Source: Mactromeris polynyma
Taxonomy: Eukaryota; Mollusca; Bivalvia; Venerida; Mactridae
Direction of reading: 5' to 3'
Assembly: GCA_032209605.1 (NCBI GenBank)
Contig: JASFXZ010000078.1
Span: 186,001 to 250,000, forward strand
Length of the DNA stretch: 64,000 bases
In this document: positions 47,406 to 60,213 of the stretch, in pieces
Layout: each line of letters starts with the position of its first letter
How positions within the stretch are numbered: position 1 is the first letter of the stretch
Notes under the pieces: model-generated
Database searches by the model: none
What the model was told of the DNA's origin: nothing
What the model saw: the letters and a program-made list of their open reading frames with translations, nothing else
Made by a program: the position numbers and the translations under genes

Positions 47406-48983
47406 TTCAACCAATTAATACAAATCAATTACAGTTAATTAAGCTTGGAAAATTATTGTAAAATTTTACAATAAACAAAAGCAAAAATAGGATAATTTCC
47501 ATGATAAATAGTTTTCACCCCTTGCAATGAAGATTTTTATCTTAACGGGGAAAAAAAGTTTCCATACAATGCATGTGTCAACAATGATGAGTAATTGTTA
47601 TTCAAGGCAATATTAGTTGAAATCTAGTGTCAACCTTCACAGACTGCAACACATGTTAGCATAATCACACAAAAATCCCATGTCAATGTCAGAATGCATC
47701 ATTGTAGCCATACGATCGTAAAAATTATTGGTGGCACATTAAATTGATAGAATAGTTTATGATTTCACGTAACTCATTTTAAGTGTCCACAGCAGAGGTG
47801 GCAGGTTTTGGTATTATAATTTCAAATTAGCGATAAATGAATGTTCCTATCACTATTATAGCCTGATGCAATGTATCATACTGCAGGTGGAAACTATAAA
47901 ATAGAATATAATGCTTTTGTTCACGAGATATTCAGATAATAGAGGAAGTTTTATGGTCCTCACGCCTTCCTATCACCCAATGCACATTATCATGGGATGC
48001 ACATAATGATTACCCATGCACAAAACTCATGAAATATTGATCTTCATTATGATCTGGTGCTGAAAACAAAAAAAATGATCATTTCTAGACAAACCTCCTA
48101 CCTATGATCATTTCCATAAATGCAGGGTTCCTACTGTGCAGATTATTAAATTTTCCAGTTCCCAGACTGCCATCAACCAATTGCACGTGCAATTTAACAT
48201 CATTGGCAAACGCGTGTATGCAAACATGGATTATTTTATTATTTTTTTGCTGCAATAAAAATGCACAAATGGAAACCGTGGCATTACCCTGCTTCATGCA
48301 ATAATGCAATGGTCGTCGAGAAAGTATTTCAATGGCTTTCATAATGACTGAAAATTAAATTATGCATGCAAACGCTAGTGTTGATTAATTGAGACTCATT
48401 TTGATATTGATTGATACATTTCTCGTTGATATTTTCATGAAGCTGTGATATTGAAGGAGTTCTATCTTATTGTCTAAGATTCACATCTTCATACATCAAC
48501 TCTCCGCGGTGACTTTTTGTGTCACAGAAAATCTGACTCATTCTTTTTATATTTAAACAAAACATATTGTTAGTTGTTTGCGTATCTTTTTAATGAAGCA
48601 TAATAAGTTGTACAGACAACTATCAGCCATTATCTTGATAACCAGCAACCGATATTGCGTTTAAAAATTCTCAGAACATAATTTTTCGTTGTTGGCATCT
48701 TTCTTCAACATTTATGTTTATTCCTTGTATATAATTGTTCTTGTTTCATGTTGATATCTTGATAAAATATGTAATTTGTTGTTATGTATATTTTATGTAA
48801 ATGCTCTTTCTCTCTTTTTAAGAGGCTCGCAGGGAAGATTGGGCAATTACTTAACTGCGTTGTCTCAGTTACTATGTAATTCTCTATTCTTGTGATGTTT
48901 GAATTCTGCTCACTTCTTGGTAATATTGTTTTGAAATTTATCTTTTGGTTATTTCTCTACATATATGAATTCTACTATTTCAG
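47406..48983. other. Unassigned stretch, possible intron end
   Basis: AT-rich with no supported repeat. It ends in a CTACTATTTCAG acceptor. ORFs at 48085-48342 (minus) and 48104-48304 (plus) overlap and have no domain. Confidence 0.4.
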
Positions 48984-48991
48984 GACCCTGT

Positions 48992-49067
48992 ATGAAGGGC
49001 TATGACAAAATAATGAGGCTGACACTTCTCTTGCTTGTTGTTTCCTTACAAAGCAGACGACATGGTG
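48992..49067 (+). CDS. First coding exon of a secreted or membrane protein (signal peptide)
   Basis: The exon runs 48984-49067 between acceptor CTACTATTTCAG and donor GTG|GTAAGT. After eight leader bases an ATG at 48992 opens 25 codons plus one base. The peptide MKGYDKIMRLTLLLLVVSLQ then SRRHG has a charged start (K, K, R), a hydrophobic core LTLLLLVVSL and a polar end, the layout of a cleavable signal peptide. An in-frame second ATG at 49013 would give an even more typical signal (MRLTLLLLVVSLQ). The intron is phase 1, common after signal-peptide exons of modular extracellular proteins. An acceptor before the start codon implies at least one upstream leader exon. The mature protein is unknown; possible next exons compatible with phase 1 are at 49969 and 51864, both weak. 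It was missed by ORF length because the exon is short. Confidence 0.6.
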
Positions 49068-49328
49068 GTAAGTTTGATTTCTATTTTGTCTGAAATATTA
49101 AAAGATTAAACAAGACTCAAAACACATTATGTACCAAAGAAAATAGACCAAGGTAGAATATTCCTTGCAACACATACGATTTTTCTTTATAAAAACAGAT
49201 CTATTATAACACACCAGAGTGTTCTGATTGCAATCAGGAGGCTTTACCAGATCAATGTTTCGGTGTTCATTGTAAAACTTTAAATATATTTATATTGACA
49301 TTAATTTATCATTGTCCATAGCTCTGTA
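49068..49328 (+). other. Start of intron after the signal-peptide exon
   Basis: Begins GTAAGTTTGATTTC. No repeat until the 73-bp array. Confidence 0.4.
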
Positions 49329-49763
49329 GGTCCCGAGTCTGGTAACGTTTGCCTGTCCAAATGTCTGCTGTGCAATCTCCAGGAAGGAGGTGTTGCCATC
49401 AGGTACTGAGTCAGGCAACGTTTGCCAGTCCAAAGGTCTGCTTTACAATCTCATGGAGGAGACGTCATCAGGTCATGAGTCTGGCTATGTTTGCCAGTCA
49501 AAAGGTCTGCTGTGCAATCGCCAGGAAGGACGTGTTGCCATCAGGTCACGAGTCTGGCAACATTTGCCAGTCCAAAGGTCTGCTGTGCCGTCTCTGGGAA
49601 GGAGGTGTTTCCATCAGGTCCTGAGTCTGGCAAACGTTTGCCAGTCCATAGGTCTGCTGTGCAGTCTCCGGGAAGGAGGTGTTTCCATCAGGTCCTGAGT
49701 CTGGCAAACGTTTGCCAGTCCATAGGTCTGCTGTGCAGTCTCCGGGAAGGAGGTGTTGCCATT
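49329..49763 (+). repeat. 73/74-bp minisatellite, six copies
   Basis: Units start at 49329, 49402, 49471, 49544, 49617 and 49691 with GGTCCTGAGTCTGGCAA-like sequence and end GGAAGGAGGTGTTGCCATCA. They are much less AT-rich than the surroundings. In the last two units an extra A turns GGCAACGTTTGCC into the perfect palindrome GGCAAACGTTTGCC. ORFs of 91-102 codons in three frames are array artefacts. The array lies in the intron after the signal-peptide exon if that gene is real. Confidence 0.95.
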
Positions 49764-49968
49764 GATGATATCAGTTAGGATGAATCATCTGAAAACCCCT
49801 TTAATTCCTATCGCTGAACTATCAAATAATTGTGTTTGCTTTTCATGTATCGAATGTGATCTAAGCAACAAAACTAGCTCTGCCTTGTAGGATATTATTA
49901 TTTATTACACCTACTAAATTGCAATGATGTAATACCAACATGAAGGGCACTTATGTGATTTATTTCAG

Positions 49969-50021
49969 CTTCTGTTTACAATCAAGATCTTCTGGTTGCT
50001 TTATCTATGACAAATGTTTGA
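49969..50021 (+). CDS. Possible second exon of the signal-peptide gene (weak)
   Basis: TGTGATTTATTTCAG precedes CTTCTGTTTACAATC. Joined in phase 1 to the exon at 48992 it would read ASVYNQDLLVALSMTNV and stop at TGA (50019-50021), giving a secreted peptide of about 42 residues. The short length, lack of any recognised motif and an alternative acceptor at 51863 make this a guess. Confidence 0.15.
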
Positions 50022-51863
50022 TAGATGCATTACAAAATGTAACATTTTTGAAAGACGCACAGTTGTAGAATGCTCTAATGTTAGTTGATACGTCAAGATA
50101 CCAGCACATACTTCCAGAAATCATTAAGTTTACACTTAAAATTGGCATTTTCATGCTAGAAAATACCCAAGTACTGGAGTATATACAATTATGAATTGGA
50201 CTGCTTTCAAAAGTATGCATTTTCCATTGCAAATAGTTACTTTGCCTGGAGATATTGTCTATATCTTAGCAATTATGATGTTTCAAATTTCTCATGGATT
50301 TTATCAATACGTAATTTGTATATTATGTTGTTAATTTCATCTGGCACTGATGAGTAGATTTCTATGAGAGTTCTTTGAAGCTTGTTGTTTTATTGTGTTC
50401 CTTGATTATTATGTTTGGTTGCTATAGTCCTGATGCTGTGTTCTCTATCTCATCTGCATTGTTCGTCTGTCTGTGTGTGGTCTATGTTTGCATTTGTTTA
50501 TCATTCTTGATAAATACTGGACTCTTTGTTCTTTTAATCCCTCTGTATTCTCACATCATTGAATCTGTTCCCAATAAGTGATTCTGTCCGTCCGTCTGTG
50601 TGTCTGTGTATCTAAACATCTGCATGTTCTTTCTAATATTCTGCATTTTCAATCAAGTGCTTGGTACAGTCTGTTGTTGCTGTTTTATGTCAATCCTGGT
50701 GTGTGACTGGAGATTCATAATGATAATGATTAATTTAAGTCTTAAAAGACTGAATTAGAAAAGTTTGTTTTGCAAAGTTACTAAATGTCATGGTGTTGTG
50801 TTCTTCTGTTGTTTAGCCATCTTTAACATCTTTTCGAAACAAAACTGGCGTGAATTTTGAAATGAGACATAGTTTCTGTAAATTATTTGTGAACAAAAGT
50901 AAAGTGTTTTGAATCCCATAGTTTTATACAAGGTCTGATGTATGCTGTTGGCACGAAACATAAAAGCTTCTGTCTTATTGATTTATGCTGAGATACAAAG
51001 ACTAACTTCATAATTCATTTAACTTGTATGGTTGACATCAAAGCACAATATGCAATTAAAGTCTCATTAGGAATTACCAGATTAGGAATATTTGTCACAG
51101 CAGTTTATTTCTGCCAAACTTCAGTTTGAATTGTGTTGTATAAGATAGAGTATTGCTGCCTATAATGTTCTGTTTCTTTATATCAGGACTTGAGGATCAT
51201 TTTAGTATAAATATTATAGGATACAGATTATGAATGTGGTCAATGAGTGATGGATGAATATAACTTTACTTTTAGTTCATTTCATGACTGTTGGTCCTCC
51301 TGGGCAATTGCATACGATGTTTAGATAGTGCAGCTGATTTCCTTACCCCAAAGTTACCCAAAAGCTCTTGGGTCTTGTTCCAGAAACCAGTTTTTATTAT
51401 CTGCTTTTAGCTTACCAGGTTTCTGCCAATAGCTCAGTTGTTTTGCTCATGAATTATTTGTACAATTCATCATAAATGAAACTTTGAAATAGTGGTTTAT
51501 ACCTAATGGCAGAAAGGAAGAATTCATACCACTGACCTAGCTGTAACTGGAGTTTACAATTTTCTCATTCATTCTATGTGTTGTACATAAAAACAATTTC
51601 CTTACAGCGCATGCTAGTATTTCATGAATTAAACAGGCATCTATCACTGAAGATAATCTCCTGCACTATATGACATACATTCTGTTTTATCTACCATAAT
51701 TTTTCCACCAAGATTTGGGGAGCCTCTGATGTTGATGTTTTCATCTACTAGAACATTTTACCTATCTGACAGTTTCGAGATAAGTAGAGATAAGTCAACT
51801 TTATTACCAGACTTTTGAGTTCTTTTCCTTAAACTGTGGTGTTATTTCTCTTCCTTTCACCAG
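50022..51863. other. Unassigned non-coding stretch
   Basis: A hydrophobic 68-codon ORF at 50375-50581 and a 75-codon minus ORF at 50005-50232 lack boundaries or domains. No repeats. Confidence 0.4.
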
Positions 51864-51911
51864 GTTTTATTGCAGATTGTGAGAGAAATAGATTCCCTGA
51901 ATCAGAATAAA
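51864..51911 (+). CDS. Alternative second exon of the signal-peptide gene (weak)
   Basis: A strong polypyrimidine acceptor, TTATTTCTCTTCCTTTCACC then AG, precedes GTTTTATTGCAG. Joined in phase 1 it reads GFIADCERNRFPESE and stops at TAA within CAGAATAAATGG, where an AATAAA overlaps the stop. In phase 0 the same start stays open for 41 codons to TAG at 51987, so it could also be an exon of another frame or transcript. Confidence 0.18.
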
Positions 51912-51989
51912 TGGAAGGGACAAACTAAAACCGTATGCAATGTTTCAGGATTTTTGAAAAAATATGACATTATGCAACATGCTGTTTAG

Positions 51990-54900
51990 CCCATTATTTG
52001 AGAAATGGGGACTTGTAACATACACTGAAATAGGTGTTTGAAGACATTAGGTCCCTTCATGTGGTAAATGCCGATTGAAGTCTTAATTAATGATGAACTA
52101 AAGCAATGTTGCCGAGAGGGGTGGGGGGGAGTGCATCCTTTCTGAGCCAAAGATGTATAATTCACCGCTCTATTGAATGCATTTTGGCTATTATCACATC
52201 TTAATTGCAATTGTGAATTATGTTCTGTAATCATTCTTTAATATCTTATGAACATGACACCTTCTGTACTTCTTGTTCAAATGAATTTGACATAATTACT
52301 AAGTTTTTAACCCTGAAACTTCATAAAAGTTAAAAAAATTGAGAATTTATTGACTGAAATTAATTGCTGGTAATTACACAAAAAGTTGTATAAATTCTCA
52401 CTTAAGATAAGGACAGATGATTTTAATGAGACGTTTGTGACATAATGCTGATGTTACGTTGTCATTTAATGGATATTATTATCTTGGTTCCACCAAATGA
52501 CATTTATTTGGGAATTTTAAAATCATATCTTCAATTAATTAGACATAATCCACACACTAAGAGGTTGTTAACATGAAGCTCATAATTAAGTGTGTATAGG
52601 TCCTGTGACAATGGTTAATATGTGATGAATTGTTCACTTTTGTCAAATACCTGTCATATTTCTGCCACCCAACTTGCCAGGTACTTAATAGGGTGGAAAT
52701 TAAAGCATGATCCTCTCACATTTTGCTTGTTTACATGAAGTTTTTATCTGTAAATTTATTAAGCTAAATAATTATAAGAAGATCAATTTAAAATTATCAA
52801 TTACATGAGCATCTGGTGTCTGCAATAAAATTGCTGTACAGCATGTCATGTTTCTGTATCAAAAGATTTTGGACACTGCTTATGAATATTTTGGAAAATG
52901 AAAACAAAATTCAGCCCATACCCTCAGAGAAACCTTGCACTCAAATTGAAAGATCAGGTTGAAGAAGTGTCAATGCTTAATTAGACACAATTTTTCATAT
53001 TTTCGATTGCTAGTTTTTCTGGGTGAGAATTTGTTGGACCTTAAATCAAACTTTGACTGCTTCAGTTTGACAAGGCTTTTATAGAAGTCAGAAAATTATT
53101 CTGTCATAAAATTTCTTTTGTGCATTTCTATAATGTGGTCAAACAGGGAGAACTTCAGTTAATGTTAATTTATCTGTCAAAGTCCATGGCTAGACATGGT
53201 TATTTATTGAAGTTCTTGTTGTGACGGAAGTTTTTCAGGGGTTTCTCCATTTTTTTTAAATCTGATAATTCAGTATTTCTTACTCTGAATCTGGGTGCTA
53301 GTGTTACCTTGGTGATTGACATTTCCAAATATTCTGTATCACCTCAATCCATCTAACCACAAAATATAATTTCATAAATTATGTACTTGTAAAAATTTAA
53401 TTCATAGCACTTCTGAACCCTTCTTCTACACCCTACAGTTGTATGTGTATAAAAAATGAACCAAGGGGTCAAACAGGAGTTGCCTCATACAAGGTGCCCT
53501 GTGAGCTGCCCTAAAAGCGCAAGGAGACATTAATATAAGCACATACTTGTAAACAATGATAAATGCAAGGACACAAGCCACAAACTGTTGGGTGATTGTA
53601 AACCTTATATTTTGGTGTTTAACAATTTTTACAAGTAAACTTTGTTCAATACATTATATGAGCACAGATTACCAATTCTGATTTGGTATTGTTACTTTTC
53701 CTTTGCCCAGGTTTCTTTTTAAAATTAGTTGACTGTTTAAATATAAGATAACTCCACATGATTGACTGACCCATGTTCTAAAGAGTTTATCTTTTGATTG
53801 TCTAGGAGAATGGTCACTTGAGTGGATACTTTTGTTAATGACCCTTGCATCCTAAACTGGACATAAATCACTGACCATTTCCTTTAACATGATTGTGTCA
53901 ATATCCCTCGAGACCAAGGTGCTTCTCTGATCATGTTTATTAGGGTTTTTATTGAGGGCTATATTTCCTGATGACCGGAAGCACTTCTTGAGTGGCAAGC
54001 GACTGTTGGATACGGTAGTTTAATGGGCTTTTACTGGTTATAGAGGATGAGTTTATTATCCCAAAATTGGTTTGCCAGTAACTAGTAATGGGATTGTTGT
54101 TGTCTTAAATATCTGAAGAGATTGTGAATTATTAAACAAACGTTATTATTACTTTACTGTACAGCCTGCTAGTTTTACCACCATCTTGGGAAAATCTTCT
54201 TTGATTATAGTACTCTGATGATTGTGTGTCAAGGTTGTCAGACAGCCAGTGGAAGTGAAATTGAAATTTTGTACATAGAATTATTAGAGACATTATGATG
54301 ATGGACAAAGATAACAAATTGTTAAAATTCAACCATAATTGTTTGTGTACACATCATTATACCAGTACATGTTTATTTCCAATTAAAATAGCTTGTCGTA
54401 CATATTGACTCAGACCAGCAAGCCAAGATTACAAGTTTTCCTGAATAGCCAACAAGCAATATGCTTATTCAACAATGAACAAACAAGCTTACATGTACAA
54501 ACATACAAAAAAATCTGATGACTTAACAAGAGCAACAGCAATTATCAGTCCAAATTGATCCCACATGACAATACAATGCTCCAACTATTTCTTTATAAGT
54601 TCAATTTTTTCCGTGGACAATGTTCTGACATCATATTGAAAATGGTGCTTTAAACATCAAACTGAAAGACAAAAATGAAAGCAGTTTATTAAATTATTTA
54701 GTTAATAGTTATTTTCTTTCTTGGCTAGACCTCCCAAATATATGTACAATATGTCTGGTCTGCCACAGCCTATGATAAATCATTGTTTGATAGTCACTTT
54801 GTTACTACTAAAAGAATTAATGATCTGCTTTGAACAAAAATGGTTTCATTAGAATTGATTAAAATAAAAAGGAAACCTATACATGGTCATTAATGAGCAA

Positions 54901-57206
54901 GGACTTGTGTCTAATGATTTTCTTCTTTGTATCAATTTGTTAGAAATTGCAATCCATTTGGTCCTGTAGCTTTTCCTGGCTGGAAACTGTAATTTACCAT
55001 TTGATGTTAAGTTTTTTCAGTTGGTGGTCTTTCAGTGACATGCTTTGTCAGTTTGCACAAAAACAGATTAGAACTAATCACACTGCCTTGTTTAATTCCC
55101 CAGAGTAAACTCAACTATCTGCGACTGATGAGATTGAGATTATAGTTCTGCTGGATGATTGACATAGCCAGTGACATGGAGAGTTTAAATGTCTAGTTTG
55201 TTCAAAGCTTGACCACACAATGGAACTCCCCACATTGTTTTGCCGGCAATTGGTGTTCTTTCTTCCAGTGATTCATACTGTTGGCTGCCAGATTAATGCT
55301 TGAATTTAATTGTGGATCTGAATATTTCGTGCATGAACATTATAAGCCTTGCAGGGGAACCCTGACTCAGTTCATTTATTGTGTTTTCATTGCTTTTGTT
55401 AGGTAGAAATGCATTAATTAATGATAGAAATTCCGAAACTAAACCATCAGATCTGATATATTTGTACATGAACTATAAATATAGACAGAATGGAAGTCAT
55501 TATTAGACAGGCTTGTTGGCAGAGCTACAATGTAACAGGGGCAAAGGGGTTAGTCCTTGGGCTTAATGAGACAACAATAAATGGTGTTGTGACTTCTTGC
55601 CTTAGTTTTAGAACTGTGGACATTTTGATGCAATGCCTTCATTTGCCTCATTCTGTGTAGCCTGGTAGAGATTCTGACCATCTGATATGTTTCACTCATG
55701 AGAAATTTTGGAACACTTTTTTTCCAACTAAATTATTACTGTAATACAGATACAGTGCAATTTTCTGTCTGTCTTAACTTCCAATGAGAGTTCTTAGATG
55801 GAGATGTTCTCTGCACTAAAATCTTCTTAATGAATTATTTGCCATGCAGCATCCAATTTGTGTTAAATTGAAAATGTCTTGTCAAATGTAATATGAATTC
55901 TATTTTGCTTTTTGAAACAGTAGATGTGGTCTGTTCAGCAACATCCAATCAACTGATCTAAGTTTTCCTATTGGTCAGTGTCCACATTTTTCCATGAACT
56001 ACTTCTATGTCATGCAGTGCTAGATGGATATTAACCAAACCTGTATCACATGTTTGCATATTTTGTCTCTGCCAATTTCTGGAAATTGCAATTATTTAGT
56101 GAAATAACAGTGAAAATGACAATAAGAAAAACTTTAATAGTGAAAAAGTAACATTTAAATTTTGCATATTTATTGCCTGAGATATAAGCTGAATATAAGT
56201 TAACTGATTTACAATTTAAATTAATCCATCTGGGATTTCGCTGGTATTTCAAAATGTAAACATCTTGTGCATCAATATCTTAATCATCATTAGATTAAAA
56301 TAGGAACAAAGGAATTTGGAATGCTGGGTAGAATTGATAATGGGGCTTACATAAACATATGGGATAATCATTGTGCAAATGTTCTACAGTATTACCATTC
56401 CTGGGGTGCAATCTCATGAGGGTTTCATGTAGTGTAAATAGGCTTTTGAACTATGTTGACTGAACACTCGTAGGAAATCTAAATAAATAACACTATTGAG
56501 TGGTAAGCAGAGGTTGATGACTTTAGCAGGCTAAGGGAATTTTTCGACTGATGCCTTGTCTATCAAACTAAGAAAAACTTTCTTGCTGAGGATGGTGTAT
56601 CTGAGAGTTTATTCATAATTATATCAAGATTCTACTGGTATCAAAGAGTTACCGGAATATTTTAGTATAAATTTTTTTGATGATACTGGTAGTTCATATA
56701 ATCAAATTTCTGATAAGCTTATTTTGCATGTTACTGTTACATCTGCAACCTGAAGTGAAATGTTCTGTTCTGAGGTCAGGTCACCCGGGTCCCTTCTGAT
56801 AAGTCTTGTTTGCTTATAAAGCATTTTTTCATTTCTTTTTCTGAAATGGGTCCATCTTATCAGCAATGATTTTTTTGTCTTTGATGTTTAATGTAATGAG
56901 TTTTTTTTCCCGTTTTTAATTCATTGAAAACCAGTGTGATAATAGCTGTTTGATGGTAAATCAAGTTTTATGGGTATGAAATTTTGGAAAAAATCAATTC
57001 TTTATTTGCAATAATGTGATAAATTTACTGATAACAGATATTAATGATTGTAATTGAGTCATAGGTATTTTATATCACAGATATTCTATTATGCAGTATG
57101 GGTAATATGGAGGGGTTTCAAAAAGATCTTTCATACATTTTTACTGGGTTTGTTCTTATACATGTCTTCCAACTGTGTCATTTTTCAATATATTCGCTTT
57201 TTATTC
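51990..57206. other. Long unassigned non-coding stretch
   Basis: About 5.2 kb without tandem arrays or recognised mobile elements, unlike the rest of the window. ORFs at 51986, 54132 and 56046 (minus strand, 66-82 codons) are not called. Probably intron. Confidence 0.4.
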
Positions 57207-57290
57207 AGTTAGGTACTGGTCGAAGGTCCAGGAAAACTGGGTTATATGTCAACTGACCACTGTTATTGCTAATAAGGGAGAAAATAAATA
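57207..57290 (+). mobile_element. SINE tail fragment 3
   Basis: AGTTAGGTACTGGTCGAAGG then TCCAGGAAAACTGGGTTATA, TCAACTGACCAC and AAAATAAATAGG match the tail of the SINE at 38235-38495. The head is absent, as expected of 5'-truncated retroposition. Confidence 0.6.
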
Positions 57291-59723
57291 GGAGCAATCC
57301 ATTGAACATTTGAATGTCTTGAAGATCAACTGTCAACCTGTGATGGTGAAATTGACCCTTTAAGTGCCAAATGTACAATTTTAAGAAAACGAAGCCTTTG
57401 GAGAATGGTTAAGAAAAATGAGTCAAGTTAGTGACTTCTTGTAGATTACCAAACATACGATGGTGGTCTATCTGATATTGTCCATGTAATTGAGCGTGAT
57501 CAAAGTCGACCCAACCAATCAAAATCTCATCAATCAATATTAGACCAACAGAAGGTCGAATAAGGATAAGATCCACAACATTCCATTTGGTATGTCAATC
57601 AAACAAGATATTTATCACCATATAAGGTGAAAACACTTCAAACCAACAATGCAAATTAATGTATTTCCTTCCACTAAGCTTTGTAAGTTTTTTCTATGGC
57701 TGGAAATTCAATCTAAAATATTTTGAAGGAATGAAGTTTGGGGTTGTTTTCACATGGAATATTTTCAATTTGTTAATGGTTTTCTTGCTATGTTCCCATG
57801 GTACAAGAACATTAAGACAAGCCAACATTGTCACAATGTTGCAGGAAAATTAATCGACTTGTTCGCCAGTTTTGCGGTTTACTAGAAAGAACTTGATATC
57901 TGCACCCACTTGTCTCTTGAAAGTCTGCACATTGCATCAGAAATTAATTCTAATAATATTATATCTGTTTTTTTTCTCATTATTTTGAAACGGAAGATTA
58001 ATTTTCTTTCAATGGAAGTGATATTTAACTATTATTGTAATCTAATATGATGAATCAGTTTAAACAGACGATAATGTTTTTTATATTTTTTTTATATCAT
58101 TTAATATTCCGAATTTATTGTATATTATTCGGGTACGTCTGTTGAAACACAGACTACATTATATTTGATTGTTTGATGTCTATTATGTCGAAATAGTGCT
58201 TTTTAACGGAATTTAGTGATTGATGCTTCTTTTGTTGTCATGAAATTTCAATTACCTTACTGCATAGTTGACTTCAACAACAAGTTATATTTAATTAAAT
58301 TCAAATTAAATTTATAATTCACTAATCAAAGTACTGAAAGTACTTTTTGTTTTATACATTTGGTAATTCATATAAAAAAAAATTGTATTTATGTTTCATG
58401 AATGTAAATAACTGAAATGCAGTTGAACGGAGAGCATAACGCTCCAACATAACTAAATATCTTTCATGACTTTTGGTGTCAAAGATCCGGCATTAAATGT
58501 ATTCAACAGATTTTAGACACAACACTTTGCAATAGGACCGAACTTTGACATGTAAAAGTCTGTGCAGATTGTGTATGTATGTGTTTGATATGTCGGCAAG
58601 CATTGCCACATGTTGCATGTCTTATCAGCCTGAGAAAATGAAGTTACAGTTTTAAGTAATGGAAGAATATTATACACACTCCCCCACCCACTTGTTGTTG
58701 TTGATTTACATAAAATGAAAGATTTGAATAAAGTTGGGAAGACAATGTTCTAGTGCACTGTATGACTGTATAGTGTTACTCATTCTGCTAATGTGTTTCT
58801 CCAATCCTTTTGTCACGTTCATTGAAATCCGGAAAATTTAGCGGGGAGAAAAAAGAGGAAAGCCAAAGACAGTCTTGTTATACTTATTACAGATACGACA
58901 GATTACTACTAAGATACTATAACTTGTATTTTATGTCATTAATTCCACATTTTATTATGTAAAGGAAGTTTTGTCTCATAATTTGTATATTAAGTATTAT
59001 TTTATCTCATAAGTGTCTGTTTACATTTGTCAGTGCCATAATTGAAAATCAATTAAGTGAAGTTTCTTTCCCTGAAACTGAACTTACCTCAATGTTTTTT
59101 TCATTGAAAATCTAATAAAACACACTCCAGTTGTATATTTAGATAATTTGTACTTTTTTGTCTGTAGTTGGCAGTTTACTTAACAATCAGTGTCATGTAT
59201 TTTACTGTAAATGGAGGCAAGGATAGGTTGATAGATACCTAATTATGTCTACCCAATATTTGTTCGTATTAAACTCCCTAAAAGTTAATAGTGTTTTATA
59301 ATAATTGTCATGCAGTTTGTTTATTTAATATTATTTTTATAGCAGCTTAAGAATTTGATTGATGTTTTACGTATATGAAATGTCACCAATGGTATGCCTA
59401 TCAAACTTTCATTCCAATGGTTAGGCCCCAGCGTCAAACATTTTAAGACATTAATCTCCTAGCTTGCTCCCTACTACAACTGTGTATTGTCAAACAAACC
59501 ACTTGACTATAGAATGGATTGCAGTTATACCCACATTATTGGCTTAGTGCTATGATAAAATACCTGAAAGGTAGGTATAGCACCTTGTTGATGGAAGGTA
59601 ATAGAACAAGAATGATTGGTTGTTGTTTAGATAATATCCATGTACATATCATGATATGTTTTATGTTTTAACTTAAATTCATGATCTGCTGGCACAGAGC
59701 TACGGTTATTGCATTTTCTAGAG
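57291..59723. other. Unassigned non-coding stretch
   Basis: AT-rich; no supported gene or repeat. Confidence 0.4.
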
Positions 59724-59787
59724 GTGAAAGCAAAACAAGTCTATCTGATTCTTTATTTGTTTGGAGATAGACCAGTCTGGCTCTCAC
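59724..59787. mobile_element. Hairpin element, family H2, copy 2
   Basis: 64 bp. Left arm GTGAAAGCAAAACAAGTCTA then TCT; right arm AGATAGACCAGTCTGGCTCT then CAC, its imperfect complement. Same length and arm sequence as the copy at 41173-41236, 18.5 kb away. Confidence 0.7.
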
Positions 59788-60125
59788 ATTTAAATTCAAA
59801 TAGAGGCTTGTTGTATCACTTTGTTAGCTTGTGGTGATGGTGACTGGTGAGGCTTGTATGCTGTAATTAAAACAGACAGGCATGTTGTTGTTGTTGTAAA
59901 AGGGCTTCATTTCACACCCCTCCAAACATTCAGCAGCCCTCTAGATCAGTGAATACACCTGTGCCTTCAGTACTTTGATTACTCAATGATTTCTCTATCT
60001 AAATGCTGATACTACTTTACATGTATTTAAATTTTAAGCTTTAACATCCAATGTAAGGGTATTTTATATTCACCATTTATCCATTGGACATACATTTTGT
60101 ACTTTTACTATAAAATTGTGTGACT

Positions 60126-60213
60126 CATATCGAGGGTTTAATGCAAGACTATCATAACTCCTCTATGTATTTATATAGAAGTTGCGTTAGTCTTGCACTG
60201 AACCCTCAATATG
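60126..60213. mobile_element. Palindromic hairpin element, family H1, copy 2
   Basis: The left side CATATCGAGGGTTTAATGCA then AGACTATCATAACTCCT pairs with the right side (complement CATATTGAGGGTTCAGTGCA then AGACTAACGCAACTTCT). Arms are about 40 bases with several mismatches around a short loop. Shares GGGTT(C/T)AATGCAAGACTATC with copy 1 at 33471. Confidence 0.75.

Noticed and set aside
47026..47418. 130-codon Ser/Gln/Val repeat ORF
   Set aside because: Translation of the CAGTCACAGT and CAGT arrays; no splice signals or unique domain.
49349..49778. ORFs of 91-102 codons in three + frames
   Set aside because: They lie inside the 73-bp array and shift frame between units; no protein family recognised.
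50375..50581. 68-codon hydrophobic ORF resembling a membrane protein
   Set aside because: T-rich DNA yields hydrophobic peptides by chance; no flanking exon signals or conserved motif.
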